The position numbers and the translations under genes are program-made. Under the pieces are notes generated by a model, which worked only from the letters and a program-made list of their open reading frames with translations, made no database searches and was not told where the DNA came from. Positions 16,007-23,777 of a DNA stretch of 24,753 nucleotides are shown in pieces (position 1 is the first letter of the stretch; every line of letters starts with the position of its first letter). The DNA comes from DASWVC01 sp036401335 (GTDB taxonomy: Bacteria; Verrucomicrobiota; Verrucomicrobiia; Chthoniobacterales; JAFAMB01): assembly GCA_036401335.1 (NCBI GenBank), contig DASWVC010000011.1, forward strand, positions 1-24,753. Reading direction: 5' to 3'.

Positions 16007-16186
16007 ATGAACGATGCCACCGAACTCCCTGCTTCCGCCCAAGTGCCGCAACCCGAAGGAGAAACGGAGGTGCCCGCCAGTGGCCTGCCGGAAGGCGGTC
16101 TGCCGGAAAGTGAACACAGCGCGGCTGAACATGCTTTTCCAACGGATCACCCGTTAGAAAAGTGGATCCGCGAAGCTCACGGTTGA
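16007..16186 (+). CDS. Small acidic hypothetical protein (59 residues)
   Basis: I do not recognise this protein. It is rich in Glu, Pro, Ala and Ser, with a repeated LPEGGLPES pattern in the middle and a less disordered end (HPLEKWIREAHG). It is predicted to be soluble and mostly disordered, with no signal peptide or helix-turn-helix. ATG 16007 is chosen over an in-frame ATG at 15959; neither has a good Shine-Dalgarno. It lies 28 bases before the first Gfo/Idh gene on the same strand, so cotranscription is likely if it is real. Compositional bias also allows it to be a chance frame. Confidence 0.4.
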   Translation: MNDATELPASAQVPQPEGETEVPASGLPEGGLPESEHSAAEHAFPTDHPLEKWIREAHG

Positions 16187-16214
16187 CACGCCTAAAGGCG
16201 GCCCGCAGTAATCG

Positions 16215-17366
16215 ATGAAAACGGTTAAACTCGGGATCGTGGGCATCGGCACGATGGGAGGGTTGCACGCCCAAAATGTGCTGAACGGGGCCGTGCCGCG
16301 GTGTGAGTTGGCAGCCGTTTGTGACCAGAATCCGGAATTGCTGGCACGGTTTTCATCCACCAAAGGTTTTGTTTCGGTTGAGGACTTGCTGAAGCTGTCC
16401 GCGATCGACGCCGTGCTCGTGGCGACCCCGCATTATTTTCACAGCACCATCGGCATTCAGGCGCTGCAAGCGGGCAGACACGTGTTGATGGAGAAGCCGA
16501 TTTCCGTCCACAAGCTCGAGGCGGACCGACTTCTGGCTGCCCACACCCGTTCCGACCAGGTCTTTGGGGTCATGTTTAACCAGCGGCTCGACCCGTATTT
16601 CCTGAAGCTTCGGCAGCTGGTGAAGTCCGGAGAGCTTGGGACTGTCCGGCGCGTTCACTGGACGATTACCGACTGGTTCAGAACCGAGGCCTATTATCAG
16701 TCCGGTGACTGGCGGGCCACGTGGGCAGGCGAGGGAGGCGGGGTGTTGCTTAACCAGTGCCCGCATAATCTGGACCTTTACCAATGGCTCTTTGGGATGC
16801 CGGCAAGGGTCCGGGCATTCTGCCAGTTCGGTCGGTACCACGACATCGAAGTGGAAGATGATGTGACCGCTTACCTGGAGTACCCGGACGGCATGACCGC
16901 CGTGATCAGCGCTTCCACGGGCGAGGCGCCGGGCACCAACCGGCTTGAAGTAGCCGCGGAGCGCGGCAAAGTCGTCATTGAGAACGACCAGTTCCTGTTT
17001 ACGCGCAACGAGGTGCCGATGGGAGAGTTTTCGAGGACGGATCCTGGTCGTTTTTCCGCGCCTGCCACGTGGAACGTGCAAATTCCGCTTAAAGGTCATG
17101 GGCCCCAGCACAACGGTGTTTTGGCCAACTTCGTTGCGGCCATTCTCGACGGGGCGCCGCTCCTGGCTCCGGCCCGGGAAGGCATTTTTTCTTTGGAGTT
17201 GGCCAACAGCTTCCTGCTTTCCACCCTGGAAAACCGTTCGGTCGAGCTGCCGTTGGATGGAGCGTTGTATGCGAAACACCTGCAGAAGCTGGTAGCGTCC
17301 TCCCGGCGGCGGGAACCAAAGACGGGTTCGGTCATCACGGACGACGTAACCGCTTCCTTCCGCTGA
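16215..17366 (+). CDS. Gfo/Idh/MocA family oxidoreductase (first of two)
   Basis: The 383-residue NAD(P)-dependent dehydrogenase probably oxidises or reduces a sugar, inositol or related polyol. It has an N-terminal Rossmann fold (KLGIVGIGTMGGLHA), the EKP motif with its catalytic-site Lys at about residues 93-95 (LMEKPIS), and a C-terminal alpha/beta domain with GEGGGVLLNQCPHNLDLYQWLFG, where the conserved His and Asp of the active site lie. There is no Tat signal, so it is cytoplasmic, unlike many family members in this phylum. AAAGGCGG about 15 bases before the ATG may serve as ribosome binding site. The substrate cannot be told from sequence alone. A second, quite different member follows after 18 bases. 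Confidence 0.92.
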   Translation: MKTVKLGIVGIGTMGGLHAQNVLNGAVPRCELAAVCDQNPELLARFSSTKGFVSVEDLLKLSAIDAVLVATPHYFHSTIGIQALQAGRHVLMEKPISVHKLEADRLLAAHTRSDQVFGVMFNQRLDPYFLKLRQLVKSGELGTVRRVHWTITDWFRTEAYYQSGDWRATWAGEGGGVLLNQCPHNLDLYQWLFGMPARVRAFCQFGRYHDIEVEDDVTAYLEYPDGMTAVISASTGEAPGTNRLEVAAERGKVVIENDQFLFTRNEVPMGEFSRTDPGRFSAPATWNVQIPLKGHGPQHNGVLANFVAAILDGAPLLAPAREGIFSLELANSFLLSTLENRSVELPLDGALYAKHLQKLVASSRRREPKTGSVITDDVTASFR

Positions 17367-17384
17367 CCAGCTGCCGGCCGAGCC

Positions 17385-18455
17385 ATGAGCCAGACCGGTT
17401 TTGACTATTCACCGAAAGGTAAAGCGACACCCGTCTGTCAACCGGGCGAATTTGCCTTCGCGGCCGTAGCGCTTGATCATGGGCACATCAACGGCCAGTG
17501 CAATGGGCTGGTTGAAGCCGGAGGGAGTTTGAAGTGGGTCTTCGATCCCGACCCGCGCAAAGTGGAGGGCTTTCAGCGGGCCTTTCCGCAAGTTCAAATT
17601 GCCCGGTCCGTGGAACAGGTCTTGGCGGATGCGGAAGTTCGACTGGTTGCGGCGGCTGCGGTTCCCTCGGAACGGGGACCGTTGGGCATTCGGGTCATGA
17701 AGGCGGGCAAACATTATTTTACGGACAAACCGCCTTTTACGGAATTGAACCAGCTCGAGGACGCCAGGCGGGTCACGACAGAAACCGGCAAGAAGTACAT
17801 GGTTTATTACAGTGAGCGTCTGCACGTCGAATGCGCTGTCTTCGCTGGCGACCTCGTCGGACAAGGGGCCATTGGCCGGGTGGTTCACGTGCTGGGACTG
17901 GGTCCGCACCGTCTTAGCCCCCACGCTCGCCCGGCCTGGTTCTTTGACCGGAAAAAGTATGGCGGAATTTTGTGCGACATCGGAAGCCACCAGATCGAAC
18001 AGTTTCTCTTTTACGCGGGAGCGGCGGACGCCGCCGTCACGTCGGCTCGCATCGCCAATTTCGCCCACAAAGCCCACCCGGAGCTCGAAGATTTCGGCGA
18101 TGCCTCGCTGGTGGCGGACAACGGTGCGACATCCTATTTTCGAGTGGACTGGCTGACGCCGGACGGACTGCGCACCTGGGGAGACGGACGCACCGTCATC
18201 CTCGGCACGACCGGCTACATTGAAATGCGGAAGTACATTGACATTACCCGCGACGCTGGCGGCGACCACCTGTTTCTGGTCAACCAGGATGGAGAGCAAC
18301 CTTTCGCCCTGAGCGGCAAAGTCGGCTTTCCCTTTTTCGGACGTCTGATCCTTGATTGCATAAACGGCACGGAGACGGCCATGACGCAGGAACACGCGTT
18401 TAAGGCGGCGGAACTGTGCCTTCAAGCGCAGGCCGCGGCGCAACGGGTCGAGTAG
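17385..18455 (+). CDS. Gfo/Idh/MocA family oxidoreductase (second of two)
   Basis: This 356-residue protein has the family layout but is clearly not a recent copy of its neighbour. The Rossmann region begins FAFAAVALDHGHINGQCNGL at about residue 24, without the usual GxGxxG and with DHGHI instead. The EKP motif is DKP at residues 114-116 (FTDKPPFTEL). The C-terminal domain contains GGILCDIGSHQIEQFLFYAG, with the conserved Asp and His. It probably acts on a sugar or sugar acid in the cytoplasm; the substrate is unknown. The gap to the upstream gene is 18 bases, so the pair is probably an operon. A GC-rich hairpin (GCCGG-GAA-CCGGC, 18464-18476) follows the stop and may end transcription, although no T-run is present. 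Confidence 0.9.
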   Translation: MSQTGFDYSPKGKATPVCQPGEFAFAAVALDHGHINGQCNGLVEAGGSLKWVFDPDPRKVEGFQRAFPQVQIARSVEQVLADAEVRLVAAAAVPSERGPLGIRVMKAGKHYFTDKPPFTELNQLEDARRVTTETGKKYMVYYSERLHVECAVFAGDLVGQGAIGRVVHVLGLGPHRLSPHARPAWFFDRKKYGGILCDIGSHQIEQFLFYAGAADAAVTSARIANFAHKAHPELEDFGDASLVADNGATSYFRVDWLTPDGLRTWGDGRTVILGTTGYIEMRKYIDITRDAGGDHLFLVNQDGEQPFALSGKVGFPFFGRLILDCINGTETAMTQEHAFKAAELCLQAQAAAQRVE

Positions 18456-18479
18456 GTGGGCAAGCCGGGAACCGGCTCA

Positions 18480-18575
18480 CCGGCCGGGGTCGGCGGGAGA
18501 TCGCCGACCCTGCCATGGTGGGTTTCGCCCACCCGGTAAGGGAGTTTGTGCTCAAGCGCCCTCCCTCGGTGCCCC
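18480..18575 (+). repeat. Dispersed intergenic repeat, copy A
   Basis: The copy contains a hairpin with a 9-bp stem (GGGTCGGCG at 18487-18495 and CGCCGACCC at 18502-18510), followed by a core at 18533-18561 that begins CCGGTAAGGGAG and contains CTCAAGCGCC. The core matches the complement of 21798-21826 at 26 of 29 positions, and a similar hairpin accompanies that copy. The outer limits are approximate. Confidence 0.7.
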
Positions 18576-18950
18576 GGGGTGGGCCTGGTCAGCCTGAACC
18601 TACCCGGGGAGACGGTCGCCACTCGTTTCCTCGATTCGCATCACCATGACCGGCAATTCCAGTGAAGTCCGTGGTAAATTCTAGACGAACACTCGCGTTT
18701 CATGCTAGATGAGGTTTACCAAGCCAGATACCCTTCCCCGCTATTTATTACTTCCCCCCAAAGACCATGACGCGGAGGCCTCACCATGGGCGGATAACGT
18801 ACCACTGAGGTCCGTTGTCCCGGAGCCGCACCCACGGCTTCTCTTCACCCGTCCATGATTCCTGGAGGGTAATGCCCATTGTTAGGTGCCCAAACTTAGC
18901 TTTTGAGCGGCGCCGACGGGATCATGCCCGGTTTTGGTTTACTCACCAGC

Positions 18951-18970
18951 GGATCAACCGAACCAACCAT
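18951..18970 (+). repeat. 20-bp direct repeat, first copy
   Basis: GGATCAACCGAACCAACCAT occurs here and again at 19015-19034, with start-to-start spacing of 64 bases, in the region just before the GH3 gene. It may be a paired regulator site or a short duplication. Confidence 0.75.
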
Positions 18971-19014
18971 CTCGACGCGGGCATTCATTTCCAAATCACG
19001 ACCGCCTCGTTGAT

Positions 19015-19034
19015 GGATCAACCGAACCAACCAT
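19015..19034 (+). repeat. 20-bp direct repeat, second copy
   Basis: Exact second copy of the repeat at 18951-18970. It ends 12 bases before the chosen ATG of the GH3 gene, so it would lie in the leader or promoter. Confidence 0.75.
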
Positions 19035-19046
19035 TCCCCCCCTTCT

Positions 19047-21680
19047 ATGAGGTTAGTCGAGCTAAAGAAAGCAGCATTAATCGGGTTACTCACCTGCACG
19101 TGGAACGTGCGCGGTGAACAGGGTCCTGCAGTCGGCATGCCAAGCAACGTAGAGAACCGGGTAAACACCATCCTCTCCCAATTGACGCTTGCGCAAAAAT
19201 TGAGCTACATCGGTGGGACCGGTTTTTTCGACCTAAAACCGATTCCCCAGGTTGCCCATTTTCCCGGCAGCTTGAACCCGCAGATCTACCAGACGGACGC
19301 AGGCTTGGGCGTTCGCCGCAATCATCCCAGCGTCCGTTTTCCGTCCGGGTTAACTTTGGCGGCGACGTGGAACCCAACCCTCGCCTACGACCAAGGCGTC
19401 GGTATGGGAGAAGACACGCGTGCCCGCGGATATTTCGCGATTGAAGGGCCCGGGATGGATTTCTACCGGGTGCCCCTGGGCGGACGTAATTTCGAGTACC
19501 TCACCGGCGAGGACCCTTTCCTGGGAGGGCAGTTGGCGCCACAAGAAGTGCTGGGCATTCAAAGCCAGGGGGTATGGGCGAGCGCCAAACATTACGTCTG
19601 CAACGATGAAGAAGAAAATCGCACGAACGTAAACATTTTGGTTGACGAACGCGTGCTGCGCGAGATCTACCTGCCGCCATTTGAAACCTCTGTGAAGGTG
19701 GGTCACGCCGCCACGGTCATGGGGGCCTACAATCAGGTGAACGGGGATTGGTGTTGCGAGAGCCAGTTCCTTCTGGAAAAGGTCCTCAAAGGTGACTGGG
19801 GTTTTCCGGGCATTCTGGTTTCGGATTACGACGCCATTCACAACGGGGTCAAAGCGGCCGTGGCCGGCTGCGACGTGGACCTGCCGTCGGGGTCGTTCAT
19901 GAACGCCACGACACTCGGAGATGTGATCGGCGCGGGCCTTCTGCCGGTTTCGACCATTGATGACAAGGTGCGCCGCATTCTCCACGGGGTGATTTCGTTC
20001 GGGTTCCTTGATCGCCAGCAACTTGATCCGACCATCCCGCAGGACAACCCTTACAGCGAGGCGGTTGCCACGCAGATTGCCCGGGAAGGCATCGTGCTGC
20101 TCAAGAACGAAGGCGACCTGCTTCCGTTGAGCTCAGGAATCCGTTCCATCGCCGTCATTGGGGATTATGTGAAGGCGGCGCCGCCGACCGGGTTCGGCAG
20201 TTCATACGTCACACCTATCAACTGGGTGAGCGAGCTTGACGGCATCCGCTCCGAAGCGCCAGCCGAAAACACCCAGGTCGACTACCTCTCGAGCTGCTCG
20301 TTGAACCCGGAGGAGACGCTCTGGGAAAACGTCGACAAACAGGGTGAAATCGTCCAGGGTTTGCAAGGGGAGTACTTTGCAAGCAACGACCTTTCCGGCC
20401 TTCCGGCGGCGACGCGGACCGACATCCGCCTGAATTTTGAGTGGACGACCGCGGTCAGTCCGGTAGAAGGCACGATCCCGATAGCCGAAATTCCGCCGGC
20501 GATTCCTGCGGCAAATCAAGCGAGCTTCTCGGTTCGCTGGACGGGCCAGATCCGCCCGGCAATCTCGGGCGACCAGGTTTTCAAGCTCCGAGCTGACGGC
20601 GGTCTGCGCCTCTTTGTAAATGGTCAAAAGCTGATCGATACCTTCAACAAGCCGCCCCTGCCGCCGGTGGGCTACGGCCCTACTCCCGCGCTGTCGGGCA
20701 AGATCAACCTGCAAGCGGGCAGGACTTACGCCGTGGTCATTGAGTACCGACGGGTCGGAGGTTTTTTTAACTTTTTTGAGGAAGGCGGTTTGCAAGGCAT
20801 CCAGGCAAGTTGGGCATCGTTGCAAGCCCCTCCTGACCTGGCCAAGTACGACGCGGTGGTGGTGAGCGGGGGCCTCAGTGAGGAGTACGAGGGCGAAGGC
20901 TTAGACCGCGAGTTTCAGCTGCCGGAATTCCAGGACGAGCTGATCCAGAACCTTTCCCGGGTTAACCCGCACACGATTGTCGTGCTGCACGGGGGTGGCA
21001 ACTTCGACTCACTAAGCTGGATCAACCAAGTGGGCGCGTACCTGCACACGTTCTACCCCGGCCAAAACGGCGGTCAGGCGCTGGCCGAAATTCTATTCGG
21101 CGACGTGAACCCGTCCGGCCGGCTGCCCGTCACGTTTGAGCGGCGGATTCAGGATAACCCGGCTTACGCCACCTTTCCCAAACCGGTAAACCAGAAGCCG
21201 ACCGAAATCGCCTATTCCGAAGGGCTCTACGTAGGATACCGCGGTTATGAGAAGGGCCACATCGCGCCGCTGTACCCGTTCGGCTACGGCCTGTCCTACA
21301 CCACCTTTGAGTTTTCAGGCCTCCAGGTAAAACCGGTGGAGTTCGACGGCACCACGCCGGTAACCGTCACGTTCACGGTGACGAACACTGGGCAACGGGC
21401 CGGGGCCGAAGTGGCCCAGCTCTACGTGGGGCAGAAAAATCCGTCCATTGATCGGCCGATCAAAGAGCTGAAAGGATTCGACAAGGTTTACCTCCAACCA
21501 GGCGAATCCAAGACGGTGAGCTTAACGCTGCACCAGCGTTCCGTGGCTTATTGGGATAAGAACGCCCAGAAATGGGTTGCGCCGCCCGGAACTTACAACG
21601 TTCTGGTCGGCGATTCGTCGCAGGACATTAAACTGAGCGGCACGTTCTCCTTGGCAAACGAACTCACGGCTAATCCCTGA
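19047..21680 (+). CDS. Glycoside hydrolase family 3 (beta-glucosidase type) with inserted PA14 domain
   Basis: The 877-residue enzyme should hydrolyse beta-linked oligosaccharides from the non-reducing end. The GH3 barrel runs from about residue 31 (NVENRVNTILSQLTLAQKL), with GPGMDFYRVPLGGRNFEYLTGEDP, the KHYVCND substrate-binding segment and the nucleophile D260 in VSDYDAI. The alpha/beta sandwich is interrupted by a PA14 domain (about 439-590, starts LQGEYFASND), a carbohydrate-contact insert known in this family. The likely acid/base Glu lies in GEGLDR (about 615-617). A fibronectin type III-like domain closes the protein (FPFGYGLSYTTFEF onwards). The N-terminus from ATG 19047 has a short hydrophobic stretch, AALIGLLTC, that may be a weak signal peptide; ATG 19137 would remove it. 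No Shine-Dalgarno precedes either start. Confidence 0.93.
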   Translation: MRLVELKKAALIGLLTCTWNVRGEQGPAVGMPSNVENRVNTILSQLTLAQKLSYIGGTGFFDLKPIPQVAHFPGSLNPQIYQTDAGLGVRRNHPSVRFPSGLTLAATWNPTLAYDQGVGMGEDTRARGYFAIEGPGMDFYRVPLGGRNFEYLTGEDPFLGGQLAPQEVLGIQSQGVWASAKHYVCNDEEENRTNVNILVDERVLREIYLPPFETSVKVGHAATVMGAYNQVNGDWCCESQFLLEKVLKGDWGFPGILVSDYDAIHNGVKAAVAGCDVDLPSGSFMNATTLGDVIGAGLLPVSTIDDKVRRILHGVISFGFLDRQQLDPTIPQDNPYSEAVATQIAREGIVLLKNEGDLLPLSSGIRSIAVIGDYVKAAPPTGFGSSYVTPINWVSELDGIRSEAPAENTQVDYLSSCSLNPEETLWENVDKQGEIVQGLQGEYFASNDLSGLPAATRTDIRLNFEWTTAVSPVEGTIPIAEIPPAIPAANQASFSVRWTGQIRPAISGDQVFKLRADGGLRLFVNGQKLIDTFNKPPLPPVGYGPTPALSGKINLQAGRTYAVVIEYRRVGGFFNFFEEGGLQGIQASWASLQAPPDLAKYDAVVVSGGLSEEYEGEGLDREFQLPEFQDELIQNLSRVNPHTIVVLHGGGNFDSLSWINQVGAYLHTFYPGQNGGQALAEILFGDVNPSGRLPVTFERRIQDNPAYATFPKPVNQKPTEIAYSEGLYVGYRGYEKGHIAPLYPFGYGLSYTTFEFSGLQVKPVEFDGTTPVTVTFTVTNTGQRAGAEVAQLYVGQKNPSIDRPIKELKGFDKVYLQPGESKTVSLTLHQRSVAYWDKNAQKWVAPPGTYNVLVGDSSQDIKLSGTFSLANELTANP

Positions 21681-21779
21681 CCGGGACTAGCCGGAGGAGG
21701 GGAACGGTCGCAAAGGGATCCGTCCACCCCTCAGCCGGCAAACCGCATTTCCTTCGTTCGTCGCCCGTGGGAGCGGTTG

Positions 21780-21895
21780 CTCTCCGGGCGCTGAGGGGGG
21801 CGCTTGAGGACAAGCTCCCCTACCGGACGGAGGCGCCCTACCGACGCCTGCTTCCACCCGCATACCCTGGTCGGCCGAGGGACCGCCGACCCTAC
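21780..21895 (-). repeat. Dispersed intergenic repeat, copy B (inverted relative to copy A)
   Basis: On the minus strand this region has the hairpin GGTCGGC/GCCGACC (21869-21875 and 21885-21891) followed by the core at 21798-21826, in the same order as copy A but in opposite orientation. It lies between the GH3 gene and the convergent aldo/keto reductase gene. The spacing between hairpin and core is longer than in copy A, so the two are related but not identical. Limits are approximate. Confidence 0.7.
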
Positions 21896-21937
21896 CAACC
21901 GCACCCTTACCGGGCAAAGGCCTTTTCGGCGTTCGTT

Positions 21938-22999
21938 CTATACCGACTGTGGAGGGTAGCCCAGCCACTGGGGGTTTCGGGCGGTGCCGTCAAAATGGTT
22001 CGAGGTCTTGTAAAGTTCAAACTTCCCTTTCGCGGCGGCATCCTGCGTTTTTGCGAGCAAGGAGGCCAGTTCCTGACCACCCAGGGGGTGGTAGGTTCGC
22101 ACCGCTTCGAATGCCTGGTCCAAAATCGGAATCGAATCAATGCCGGTGATCACCACCGATGCCGGCAGGCTCATGGCGTAATGAAGGCACTCGACGGGAG
22201 TAGCCGTCTTGCTTCTGAGCACGAAACCATCCCCCATCGTTTTCATCGCCAGGATGCCAATCCCTTGCTTTAAGGCTACCGGCACGACCTGGCTGCGGAA
22301 ACTTCGGAAATGCGCGTCCATAACGTTGAGCGGCATCTGCACCGTGTCGAAGTGAAACCCATTCTGAGCCGCTACTTCGAGCATGCGCAGGTGCACGAGC
22401 GGGTCTTTGTGGCCGGTAAAGCCGATGTGACGAACCTTGCCCGCTTGCTTTGCCTCCAACACCGCGGCCATGGAACCGCCTGGCGAAAAGATCTGGTCGG
22501 GATCTTCCATCCGGAGCACCTCATGGTGTTGCAACAAATCCAGGTAGTCGGTCTGCAGGCGCTGCAGGGATTCATCGATTTGGCGGCTGGCGGCTTCTTT
22601 GGTGCGGCCGTCGATTTTCGTCATTAAGAAAACCCGGTTCCGGTACCCGTCACGGAGGGCTTTACCCATGCGGATCTCGCTGCCGCCGTCATGGTAGTCC
22701 CAACAGTTATCCATGAAATTGATTCCCCGATCGATGGCGGTCCGGATCAGTTGAATGCTCTCGGCTTCCTCTTTCTGCCGGCCGATGTGATGGCCTCCCA
22801 GTCCAATCAAAGACACCTGTTGACCGGTCCGGCCCAGGGTACGGTAAAGCATGTCGCCCTTTTTGGTCTGTTCCGGCCGGGGTTGCTCCCGAACGTCCCG
22901 TTCTGCGGCGAGCGTGTTCTGGAGAAGCGTTTGGGCAGCCAGACCGGAGCCAAGGGTGAGCGACGTGGTTTTTAGAAAGCCTCGACGGCTGATGTTCAT
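21938..22999 (-). CDS. Tat-exported aldo/keto reductase
   Basis: The 353-residue protein begins MNISRRGFLKTTSLTLGSG, a twin-arginine signal (Arg5-Arg6, SRRGFLK) with a hydrophobic stretch and an Ala-rich cleavage area near residue 32, so it is probably exported folded with its nicotinamide cofactor. The aldo/keto reductase barrel follows from LYRTLGRTGQQVSLIGLGG. The catalytic tetrad is visible: D97 and Y102 in FMDNCWDYHDGGSE, K128 in LMTKID, and H158 in LLQHHEV. The substrate is unknown; a sugar or aldehyde is usual. It lies 85 bases after larB on the same strand and could be read from the same transcript, but no functional link is obvious. No strong terminator is seen between them. Confidence 0.92.
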   Translation of the reverse strand: MNISRRGFLKTTSLTLGSGLAAQTLLQNTLAAERDVREQPRPEQTKKGDMLYRTLGRTGQQVSLIGLGGHHIGRQKEEAESIQLIRTAIDRGINFMDNCWDYHDGGSEIRMGKALRDGYRNRVFLMTKIDGRTKEAASRQIDESLQRLQTDYLDLLQHHEVLRMEDPDQIFSPGGSMAAVLEAKQAGKVRHIGFTGHKDPLVHLRMLEVAAQNGFHFDTVQMPLNVMDAHFRSFRSQVVPVALKQGIGILAMKTMGDGFVLRSKTATPVECLHYAMSLPASVVITGIDSIPILDQAFEAVRTYHPLGGQELASLLAKTQDAAAKGKFELYKTSNHFDGTARNPQWLGYPPQSV

Positions 23000-23084
23000 G
23001 GGTTTTGGAAAATTAGCGCATCCGTTCAGAGCCTCAACCCGGATTCAGGCCCGGGAAAAACCCGGTGCGACCGAACACCCGTCC

Positions 23085-23777
23085 TCACCCCTGTGTCTGC
23101 CGTTCGGTCGTCGCCGGCCCTCGTCCCCGCAGTGCCCGTAACGCGGCGCAGGCCGCACCGTAGCCATTGTCAACGTTCATGACCACCAAACCTGGCGCGC
23201 AACTCGCCAGGCAGGCGTGCAAGGCGGCTGAGCCGCCGTTGGCTACGCCGTAGCCGACGGAAGTCGGCACCGCGATCACTAACCCGGGCACCAATCCACC
23301 TACCACACTCGGCAAGGCTCCGTCCATTCCCGCCACCACAATCACGACGGGCATGGAAACCAATTCCTCGACCCGTTCCAGAAGGCGCCAGATGCCGGCA
23401 ACGCCGACATCATTAATGGAGGCATTCCCTTCACCATAAAATCGCAGGGTCCGCGCGGCCTCAGCCACCACCGGCGCATCCGAAGTGCCGGCCGAGACGA
23501 TTGCCACCCGCGGCGCACCCTGCGGGGTCGGCCGCCCACCGAAGTACCCGGTCCGGGAGACCGGGTCAAAATCTATTCCTTGACGCAGGTCCGGCGGCAG
23601 CGCCGCATGTTGGTCAGGGCGCAGGCGCGTCAGGAGGAAACTTTCGCCGCGTTCCACAGCTTGTTCCAGAATGTGAGCCAGCTGCGCGACGGATTTCGAT
23701 TCCGCATAAATTGCCTCGTTAAAACCGAGCCTGGCCGCCCGCTTAAAATCGAGGTTGATGTGCTCGTTGACCGGCAT
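23085..23777 (-). CDS. larB: LarB, pyridinium-3,5-biscarboxylate mononucleotide synthase
   Basis: LarB carboxylates and hydrolyses nicotinic acid adenine dinucleotide as the first step in making the nickel-pincer nucleotide cofactor of lactate racemase and relatives. The 230-residue product has the PurE-like domain with VAIVSAGTSDAPVVAEAA, VVAGMDGALPSVVGGLVPGLVIAVPTSVGYG and a NVDNGYGAA ending, all typical of LarB. The N-terminal half (INLDFKRAARLGFNEAIYAESK) is also family-like. The ATG starts immediately after the larE stop (TGAATG), so the two are surely coupled. No larC or larA is seen in the window; they may lie beyond its right edge or elsewhere. Confidence 0.94.
   Translation of the reverse strand: MPVNEHINLDFKRAARLGFNEAIYAESKSVAQLAHILEQAVERGESFLLTRLRPDQHAALPPDLRQGIDFDPVSRTGYFGGRPTPQGAPRVAIVSAGTSDAPVVAEAARTLRFYGEGNASINDVGVAGIWRLLERVEELVSMPVVIVVAGMDGALPSVVGGLVPGLVIAVPTSVGYGVANGGSAALHACLASCAPGLVVMNVDNGYGAACAALRALRGRGPATTERQTQG

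Larger units (their letters stand above)
18456..19046. other. Long intergenic region before the GH3 gene
   Basis: These 591 bases hold an intergenic repeat copy (18480-18575), a GGTAAA/TTTACC inverted repeat with paired CTAG boxes (18673-18720), and two exact 20-bp direct repeats (18951-18970 and 19015-19034). The one open frame of about 100 codons (18815-19117) has no recognisable domain and overlaps the GH3 start, so I regard it as non-coding. I see no tRNA or transposase remnant. The GH3 promoter should lie here, but no convincing -35/-10 pair was found. Confidence 0.5.

Noticed and set aside
17409..18443. 344-codon minus-strand frame across the second Gfo/Idh gene
   Set aside because: It mirrors a clear Gfo/Idh gene and has no domain of its own.
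18951..19034. Possible CRISPR-like array from the 20-bp repeat
   Set aside because: Only two copies with one 44-base spacer, no cas genes, and placement directly before a coding start.
18815..19117. 100-codon plus-strand frame in the gap before the GH3 gene
   Set aside because: It spans both 20-bp direct repeats, has no recognisable motif or ribosome site, and overlaps the GH3 start.
23051..23065. CCGGG-AAAAA-CCCGG hairpin between larB and the aldo/keto reductase gene
   Set aside because: The stem has only 5 bp and the T-run is in the loop rather than after the stem, so it is not a convincing terminator.
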